Shown here piece after piece: positions 58,267 to 64,000 of a DNA stretch of 64,000 nucleotides. How positions within the stretch are numbered: position 1 is the first letter of the stretch; each line of letters begins with the position of its first letter. Position numbers and translations under genes: made by a program. Location: NCBI RefSeq assembly GCF_033283405.1, contig NZ_JAWMQR010000002.1, positions 682,001 to 746,000 on the forward strand, in the 5' to 3' direction. The DNA comes from Halioxenophilus sp033283405. GTDB taxonomy: Bacteria; Pseudomonadota; Gammaproteobacteria; Pseudomonadales; Cellvibrionaceae. Below the pieces are notes generated by a model. The model had not been told where the DNA came from and did no database searches. It saw only the letters and a list, made by a program, of their open reading frames with translations.

Positions 58267-60636
58267 TTAAAAATTATAACTGACCGATAAATAGTAGCTT
58301 CTCGGCCGGCTATAAATCACCTCGGCGTAACCACTACCCGTACTTAAGCTGGAGTTACCGGCAATTGCGTAGGTCTCGTCAGTGAGATTCTCCACGCCGG
58401 CAACCAAGCTCCAGCTATCGGCAGCATCAGCAAAACGGAAGGAGAGGTTAGTCACCGTTTCGCCGTCTGTTTGCGCCACCTCTTCGGTGTTGGCAGCATC
58501 AAAATATTGGCTACTGGTATAGGCCAGATCCAATCTCGGCGTCAGTTCAAAACCACTGAAATAAACACTGTAGGATGCTCCCAAACTGGCACTAATTTCC
58601 GGCGTGAAAGGTAGGTCGCTCTCGGGGCCAAGTGTTGCTTCGGCACCGGGTATTTCTGAAACACTATCAATCTCGTCATCCAAATAACCGAGGCTACCTT
58701 CTATTATCAGAGCTTCACCTGGGGCATAGGTGAACTCTACCTCTGCACCGGAAATTGACGACTCACCGGCGTTGAAGAGAATTGGCACAATACCCACACG
58801 GTAGGTGAGCTGCATATTTTCATAGTCGGTTTTAAACAACGCGGCGTTGACGCGCAGGTTATCACCGACATCCGCCTTAATGCCCAACTCGTAGGTGGTA
58901 GCCTCTTCGGAGTCAAACCCGACCGGATCGCCACCGGGAGGGGGCGCATTGTAGCGCTGGTTAAAGCCACCGCTTTTAAAGCCTTCCGACCAGCTCAAAT
59001 AAGTCATCAGGTTTTCATTAAAGCGATACTGCGTGCTCAACGAGAAAGTTGTCGCATCAAAATTTTGCTTGTGCGGCCCCACGGGTACGTTATAAGGCGG
59101 CGCAGGGGTATCGAAGCTCAAGGTTTCCGGCACCGGCAGGGGCACCACCCCGGCGGAAGTGGCAATTAAGCGCATGGATTTATCTTCTTCGGTGTAACGG
59201 GCACCGGCGCTCAGGCTCCAGGTTTCGCTCAGATCAAACGTCCAGTTGGTGTAGTAGGCGATGCTCTCGTTTTCCAAGTTGGCCAATTGGTAATCGACCG
59301 GCACTATACCGGCGGGCACTCCAGGCGGGCCAAAAGGCACTAGCAAGAAATCGCGAATATCTTCATCAAAGCTAAAGATTCCCGCCACCGCATTGAGCGA
59401 CGCCACTTGATAGGTGGCTTGAATTTCATGGCTGGTTTGATCTGCAGTACTGTCGTACTGGGTGCTGAGAATCGTCAGGTAGGTGTTGTCGGCATCGCGC
59501 GAGCCAAACCAATCCAACTTGCGATCCGCACCGATATATTTCAACGCAAGCGCTTCATTGGCCTGCCAATCAACAGTCACGGAGAAACCTTGGTTCTCGG
59601 TATTACTTTCGGCTTTGGTATTGCCGCCGTTGGTGTATTCACCTAAATCCCAGGTGGCATTATTGGCACAGCGTTGATCAACCACGCCACTCGGTACTGA
59701 AGGTGGCGGGAAGGTCGCCCCGGGGCAGCCCGCCGTTACACTCTGGTATGCGGGAAAAGCGGCATTTTCATTAATGGCGGCAAACACAAACGGCGAACCA
59801 TTCTCATCCTCTTCGGTGTAGTCTGCGCGCAGGGCTACGGTTATTTCATCGGTCGCATTCCAAAATAGCGAACCATTAACGGTGTAGCTATCTTCATTGC
59901 CTAAATCGAGGCCATCGTAAATCCGCTCAACGTAACCGTCGCGCTGCCGTGCACCGATACTCAGACGCGCCGCCACAGTATCGGTAATTGGCAGGTCCAG
60001 CGCGGCAAAAGTTTCGAATAAACCTTCATCGCCCACGCCCACCTTTACTTTGCCGCTGAACTCATCACCCGGTTTTTGTGTGGTAAGAATTACCGCACCA
60101 CCGATGGTGTTGCGGCCAAACAGCGTGCCCTGGGGGCCGCGCAAAATTTGAACATTGGCGATATCGCGAAAATCCATCACCCCACCCACCGAACGGCCCA
60201 TATAAACACCATCGATATACAAACCGACTCCGGGGTCGACACCACCGGAGGCATCCGACTGGCCAATCCCACGAATAAACACTTGCGCGGCAGAGCTGTT
60301 GCCCGAGAGCGGGCTGTAACTTTTAAATTGCAGGTTGGGAGTTACTCGGCTGAGGTCTTCGGTGGTCACCAGCATGCGGCGTTCCATCGCAGCTTCGGAA
60401 AAAGCCGAAACTGCTACCGGAGTGTCTTGCAGGTTTTCCTGAACTTTGCGCACCGTTACCACAATCTCTTCCAGTGCGACGCTCTTGCCTTCGGCCAGCA
60501 CATTGGCGCTGGCCAATGCTGCCAACGCCAGGTTGGCCGCGATAACTTTAACCAGAAGAGTCTGTTGCAACCGAGGCTTATTTGATTTGGCGGCGTGCTT
60601 CCATTGGCTACCGCTAATCGCTTTTGAACTTCTCAT
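58267..60636 (-). CDS. TonB-dependent outer membrane receptor
   Basis: 789 residues. Signal peptide (AANLALAALASANVLAEG), TonB box LEEIVVTVRK, plug (TPVAVSAFSEAAMERRMLVT, TPNLQFKSYSP, GPQGTLFGRNTIGGAVIL) and barrel ending YYLSVSYNF. It shares the plug class of the receptor at 47847 but is not close to it. The MarR regulator gene lies 112 bases upstream on the same strand and an AAHS transporter lies downstream, so uptake of a small organic acid is plausible. Confidence 0.9.
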   Translation of the reverse strand: MRSSKAISGSQWKHAAKSNKPRLQQTLLVKVIAANLALAALASANVLAEGKSVALEEIVVTVRKVQENLQDTPVAVSAFSEAAMERRMLVTTEDLSRVTPNLQFKSYSPLSGNSSAAQVFIRGIGQSDASGGVDPGVGLYIDGVYMGRSVGGVMDFRDIANVQILRGPQGTLFGRNTIGGAVILTTQKPGDEFSGKVKVGVGDEGLFETFAALDLPITDTVAARLSIGARQRDGYVERIYDGLDLGNEDSYTVNGSLFWNATDEITVALRADYTEEDENGSPFVFAAINENAAFPAYQSVTAGCPGATFPPPSVPSGVVDQRCANNATWDLGEYTNGGNTKAESNTENQGFSVTVDWQANEALALKYIGADRKLDWFGSRDADNTYLTILSTQYDSTADQTSHEIQATYQVASLNAVAGIFSFDEDIRDFLLVPFGPPGVPAGIVPVDYQLANLENESIAYYTNWTFDLSETWSLSAGARYTEEDKSMRLIATSAGVVPLPVPETLSFDTPAPPYNVPVGPHKQNFDATTFSLSTQYRFNENLMTYLSWSEGFKSGGFNQRYNAPPPGGDPVGFDSEEATTYELGIKADVGDNLRVNAALFKTDYENMQLTYRVGIVPILFNAGESSISGAEVEFTYAPGEALIIEGSLGYLDDEIDSVSEIPGAEATLGPESDLPFTPEISASLGASYSVYFSGFELTPRLDLAYTSSQYFDAANTEEVAQTDGETVTNLSFRFADAADSWSLVAGVENLTDETYAIAGNSSLSTGSGYAEVIYSRPRSYYLSVSYNF

Positions 60637-60748
60637 ACTAAGTATCTCCTGCTGTTATTATTATTTGTTTGTAGGTAATACATACAGAAAAACCGCCAGT
60701 CCAGCGCCGTTAACTACCCCTCCTGATCAACAAGTCTCGTTAAAACAA

Positions 60749-61228
60749 TTAATCCTGCCGAATTAACGACAAACAACGAATCAGCTCCTGCAACTGCTTA
60801 TCGCTTAAACGCTGTTTAAATTGCTCATCGGTGGCTTTTACTTTGGCCTCTGTGGTGACAATTTCCTGCCTGCCCTTTGCGGTAAGGTAGAGCGCGTAGC
60901 GACGCCGATCTATCGGTGACTTGCGACGCTCTACCAGCCCACTGCTCTCCAACTTATCCATAATCGCCATGGTCGATGCGCGATCAAGATTGAGTGCCTC
61001 GCCGATAACCCCTTGCGACATCCCTTCGTTGTCGGCGACCAAGGTAAACACACTGTATTGTACGGGGGTCATACCCACCTGCTGCACAAACGATTTATAA
61101 ATGGCCCGCTCCGCCATGCGAATACGAAAACCCAATTTATCTTCCAGTGTATTGCGGTTGATGACTTCGTCCTGATTACTATTTTTGTTAACTTTCGTTA
61201 CAGAGATACTAGTCGTGTCTTTTGGCAT
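60749..61228 (-). CDS. MarR-family transcriptional regulator
   Basis: About 159 residues. The winged helix is in NEGMSQGVIGEALNLDRAST followed by MAIMDKLESSGLVERRKSPI and DRRRYALYLTAKGRQE, the standard MarR layout. AGGAAG precedes the ATG at 61228. It probably represses the TonB receptor, transporter or the catabolic genes behind it until a phenolic or acyl-CoA ligand binds. Confidence 0.9.
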   Translation of the reverse strand: MPKDTTSISVTKVNKNSNQDEVINRNTLEDKLGFRIRMAERAIYKSFVQQVGMTPVQYSVFTLVADNEGMSQGVIGEALNLDRASTMAIMDKLESSGLVERRKSPIDRRRYALYLTAKGRQEIVTTEAKVKATDEQFKQRLSDKQLQELIRCLSLIRQD

Positions 61229-61335
61229 CGATACTTCCTGCCTTGGCAAATAAAAATAACCACGCCAGTCTCTGCGAGTTATTGGTTTATGTCCAGCAAT
61301 TATCTGCTCAGCTTTTTTGCTTAACGGTCATTCAC

Positions 61336-62496
61336 CTAGAGGGCAGCGGCAGTGGCAAAGATCGCCGTGGCCTGGCTTGACAGATGCCCGCCGTTACCAT
61401 TGCATAGGGCAATTTCGGCACTCGCCACCTGGCGTTCACCGGCACTACCGCGCAACTGTTCTACGGCTTCCACTATCAGCATCAAACCGTACATGCCGGG
61501 GTGCACGCAGCTAAGACCGCCGCCGTTGGTATTAACCGGTAAACCGCCACCGGGGGCGATATTGCCAGCGCTGACAAAATCACCAGCTTCACCTTTGCCG
61601 CAAAAACCCAGGTCTTCCAGAAACAACAACGTGTTAATGGTGAAGGCATCGTAGAGGCAAACCACATCGACATCCTTGGCCGCAACGCCGGCCATCGCAT
61701 AGGCGCGGGCGCCGGACTGAACAGCAGCGGTGACGGTTAAATCGGGCATCTGGTGAATTCCAGCGTGCGTGGTAGCCACCCCCACACCCAGTAGATAAAC
61801 AGGCTTCTGTTTTAAATCCCGAGCGCGCTCCGCCGACACCAACACCACCGCCGCGCCGGCGTCGGCAATGAGGCAACAGTCAAGCGCTGAGAGTGGGTCG
61901 CATACCATCGGGGCCGCTAACACCTGTTCAATGCTGAGTGGTTCCCGGCGCATGGCCCTTGGATTTAACTGCGCCCACCGGCGTGCCGCTACCGCCACCT
62001 CAGCCAGATGCCGACGCGTAGTACCAAATTCATGCATATGCCGCGCAGCCGCCAATGCGTAGGCGTTGACCGGTGCCTTGGGGTGGTACTCATCCTCATA
62101 GGGGAAGGCCTCGCGCGGGCCGTCGATAATTCCCTGTTGCTTGAGCTTGCTGCGGGTATTGCTGCCCATGGCAATCACCGCCACCTGGCAGAGCCCCGCA
62201 TGGATGGCCGCTGCGGCGTGCTGCAACTGCGCCACGTAAACCGCACCGCCGATGTTGCTGTCGTCGAGCACATTCGGCTGCAGCCCCAAATATTCCGCCA
62301 AATGCAAGGCGGCGAAGGTATCGGGGAAGTTGGAGGTAAACAGGGCATCCACCTCATTCTTGTGAATGCCGGCATCTGCCAAAGCGTGAAACACCGCCTC
62401 GGCGCAGTTCTCAATCGCCGAGCGGCCAGGTAGATCACCAAATTGAGTGAGGCCCACGCCAGCAACGGCGGTGCGTCCACGCAGGCAGTTAGTCAT
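61336..62496 (-). CDS. thiolase-like protein of the lipid-transfer (SCP-x/Ltp) group
   Basis: 386 residues. VAGVGLTQFGDLPGRSAIEN and a thiolase fold are clear, with NTNGGGLSCVHPGMYGLMLI for the His block and LCNGNGGHLSSQ near the end. The usual nucleophile Cys block is replaced by DDSNIGGAVYVAQLQ, so Claisen thiolysis by the standard mechanism is doubtful. Related proteins paired with DUF35 partners, such as the Ltp2 aldolase of steroid side-chain breakdown, also lack that Cys. The start ATG at 62496 lies within the end of the DUF35 gene. Confidence 0.85.
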   Translation of the reverse strand: MTNCLRGRTAVAGVGLTQFGDLPGRSAIENCAEAVFHALADAGIHKNEVDALFTSNFPDTFAALHLAEYLGLQPNVLDDSNIGGAVYVAQLQHAAAAIHAGLCQVAVIAMGSNTRSKLKQQGIIDGPREAFPYEDEYHPKAPVNAYALAAARHMHEFGTTRRHLAEVAVAARRWAQLNPRAMRREPLSIEQVLAAPMVCDPLSALDCCLIADAGAAVVLVSAERARDLKQKPVYLLGVGVATTHAGIHQMPDLTVTAAVQSGARAYAMAGVAAKDVDVVCLYDAFTINTLLFLEDLGFCGKGEAGDFVSAGNIAPGGGLPVNTNGGGLSCVHPGMYGLMLIVEAVEQLRGSAGERQVASAEIALCNGNGGHLSSQATAIFATAAAL

Positions 62497-62896
62497 GGCC
62501 GCTCGCCCCCGCCGCCTGAAACAGCACCAGTGGCTCCGCCTCCGCCAACCGGCCAATAAGCGCCTGCACCGGTAAACCAATAGTCACCGCCTCCGGCGCC
62601 ATACCAACGACGCGGCTGAGCAGGCGTGGGCCTTCGGCCAAGTCGATTAAGGCGATGTTGTAATCCCCCTTGGGCGAGCGCACTACACTGGTGGAGTAAA
62701 CCACACCTTCGCCCGACACCGGCCGCCACTGAAGCTGCGCCGAGCCGCAGTGGGGGCAGAGCAAACGCGGGTGATACAGATATCGTTGGCACTGATCACA
62801 CTGCTGCAAACAAAATTCTCCAGCCTGTAGAAACTGGCGAAAGCGTTGATCGGGGCCGAGATTAGAGGTTAGATTTTCGCCGCTCATTCTCGTCAT
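62489..62896 (-). CDS. DUF35 OB-fold/zinc ribbon partner protein
   Basis: 135 residues. Zinc ribbon CLQQCDQCQRYLYHPRLLC with CPHCG, followed by an OB fold (GEGVVYSTSVVRSP, YNIALIDLAEGPRLLSRVVG). DUF35 proteins bind thiolase-like partners and acyl-CoA; the eight-base overlap with the thiolase-like gene shows coupling. A second ATG at 62887 is possible. Confidence 0.88.
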   Translation of the reverse strand: MTRMSGENLTSNLGPDQRFRQFLQAGEFCLQQCDQCQRYLYHPRLLCPHCGSAQLQWRPVSGEGVVYSTSVVRSPKGDYNIALIDLAEGPRLLSRVVGMAPEAVTIGLPVQALIGRLAEAEPLVLFQAAGASGHD

Positions 62897-63192
62897 ACCG
62901 CATTAATTATCATGCCCACCGGGTGGGTAACCGTACACTGAGTGGAACAACCGCGCGCTACCCAATACACGGCGCTACGCTCAGTAAAGTGGCCGACAGT
63001 TTTGCCAAAAACAGCATGGCTGTCGCGCTCACCACCCGAAATAGACGCCTTAAGTGAACCGGGCTGGCAATTGAATTTCACAAACCATCCTCTGCTGACT
63101 ATTGTTATCGTTCTGCTGCGGCCAAGGGAATTTGGCAGAGCGGTGCAGAGTTATCTATTTTTAATTAATTAAACGCACCCCAAGGGGCAACC
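62888..63192. other. intergenic region
   Basis: About 300 bases between the acyl-CoA ligase and DUF35 genes, both on the minus strand. Hairpins CCCACC-g-GGTGGG (62913-62926) and a CGACAG ... CTGTCG pair near 62995-63027. It may hold a promoter for the DUF35/thiolase pair. No gene seen. Confidence 0.35.
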
Positions 63193-64000
63193 TTAATTCA
63201 ACGAGCCGTGAACGCTTTGAGCCAGCATATCGCGCAGCAAGTGTTTTTGTATTTTGCCCGACGAGGTGTAAGGCAGCTGCTTTACCAATAAGATTTTTTT
63301 CGGCACCTTGTAAGCCGCCAGGCGTGCACGACAGTGCCGTTCAACCTCTTGCCCAGCCAGGTTTACGCCAGGCTTGGCAACAATAGCCGCCACACCAATC
63401 TCACCCCATTGCGCATCGGGCAGTCCAATGACCGCCACCTCGGCCACGCCGTTTAATTCAGTGATCACCGCTTCCAGCTCAGCGGAGTAGATATTCTCCC
63501 CGCCGGAGATAAACATGTCTTTTTTGCGATCGACAATAAACAGGTAACCGTCTTGATCGAGCCGGGCCATATCACCGGTTTTAAACCAGTCGTAGGCAAA
63601 GGCCAGTTCGGTTTTTTCCGGCTGGTTCCAATAGCCGGAGGTTACCCCCGGGCCACGCACCCACAATTCGCCAATATTGTCCACTGGCAGCGCCTTGCCC
63701 CGTTCATCGGTAACGCGCAGCTCAACCCCGAAATAGGGGGCACCGGCACAGCCACACTTCTGAAAAATGTGCGGAAGATTGTGCAACGGCATGCCCGAGA
63801 CCGAGCCAGTTTCAGTCATACCAAAACCGTTCGACATGGGTACACCAGCATCGATAAAACGCTCAATCAAACTTTGCGGATTGGGCGCACCACCGGTGGC
63901 ATAAACACGCAGGTGGCGAAGTTTTTCTGGATCAAAGCCGGCGTAATCCCACAGCCGGCGGGCCATTTGCGGCACAGAAAAATAGTGGCTGACCGGTAAT
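63193..64000 (-). CDS. AMP-binding acyl-CoA synthetase, C-terminal part (5' end outside window)
   Basis: The frame is open to the right edge, so the N-terminal ATP-binding part lies outside. The visible 268 residues hold motif A5 (NGFGMTETGS), A7 (WFKTGDMARLDQDGYLFI), A8 (DRKKDMFISGGENIYSAELE) and the catalytic Lys of A10 (TSSGKIQKHLL). It activates a carboxylic acid to its CoA thioester. With DUF35 and the thiolase-like gene it suggests CoA-dependent catabolism of a steroid, fatty or aromatic acid. Confidence 0.92.
   Translation of the reverse strand, partial: LPVSHYFSVPQMARRLWDYAGFDPEKLRHLRVYATGGAPNPQSLIERFIDAGVPMSNGFGMTETGSVSGMPLHNLPHIFQKCGCAGAPYFGVELRVTDERGKALPVDNIGELWVRGPGVTSGYWNQPEKTELAFAYDWFKTGDMARLDQDGYLFIVDRKKDMFISGGENIYSAELEAVITELNGVAEVAVIGLPDAQWGEIGVAAIVAKPGVNLAGQEVERHCRARLAAYKVPKKILLVKQLPYTSSGKIQKHLLRDMLAQSVHGSLN

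Noticed and set aside
1..64000. CRISPR arrays, tRNA or rRNA genes, insertion sequences, prophage
   Set aside because: No regularly spaced repeats, cloverleaf-type sequences, transposase or phage frames were recognised in the window.

Overview
The window reads as chromosomal DNA of a free-living, Gram-negative gammaproteobacterium. TonB-dependent receptors, Tat signals, a lipobox, NirB/NirC nitrite use and a Hup/Hyp hydrogenase set point that way. The mix of large catabolic TonB receptors, DUF35/thiolase pairs and several c-di-GMP enzymes would suit a marine Cellvibrionales-like or Spongiibacteraceae-like bacterium; that placement is inference. No rRNA, tRNA, CRISPR array, prophage or insertion sequence was recognised.

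Layout. 1-3.5 kb: the end of an unknown gene, a SAM methyltransferase and a two-gene membrane/DUF4824 unit. 3.9-7.3 kb: a polyamine-type periplasmic binding protein whose gene overlaps that of a HAMP-GGDEF-EAL receptor, a layout that recalls NspS-MbaA of Vibrio cholerae. 7.3-11.2 kb: an animal-type haem peroxidase, a 600-bp intergenic region with stacked hairpins and an orphan terminator, and a three-gene unit around a group II truncated haemoglobin. 11.6-19.4 kb: two acyltransferase-3 membrane proteins, a DUF2059 and an NTF2-like protein, a large MASE3-PAS-GGDEF-EAL protein, a lipoprotein and a small helical protein.

19.7-27.4 kb is a nitrite assimilation block: nirBD and a NasR-type NIT-ANTAR antiterminator on the minus strand, and nirC plus a membrane-anchored phosphatase/kinase on the plus strand. 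Both nirB and nirC have leaders ending in terminators that share the same stem sequence, and nirC has a sigma-54 type promoter, so NasR probably controls both by antitermination.

27.6-44.2 kb is a complete uptake [NiFe]-hydrogenase locus: hupSL, a tiny HupE-like protein, hupC, then hupDFGHIJK-hypABCDE, an NtrC-family activator and hypF. The small subunit has the six-cysteine proximal-cluster signature of O2-tolerant group 1d enzymes. A sigma-54 promoter and an inverted repeat precede hupS, and the repeat recurs before hupD, so the activator gene in the locus probably controls both halves. Its receiver domain has lost the phosphorylation residues.

44.2-64 kb carries a flavodoxin, a 2OG-Fe(II) oxygenase, a di-haem c-type protein, two TonB receptors, a CocE/NonD hydrolase, a DUF3237 protein, a CSS-EAL phosphodiesterase, two PaaI thioesterases, a Tat-exported dienelactone hydrolase-like protein, an AAHS-type MFS transporter, a MarR regulator, and a DUF35/thiolase/acyl-CoA ligase set that runs off the right edge. 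The last group looks like a locus for uptake and CoA-dependent breakdown of an aromatic, steroid-like or fatty substrate.
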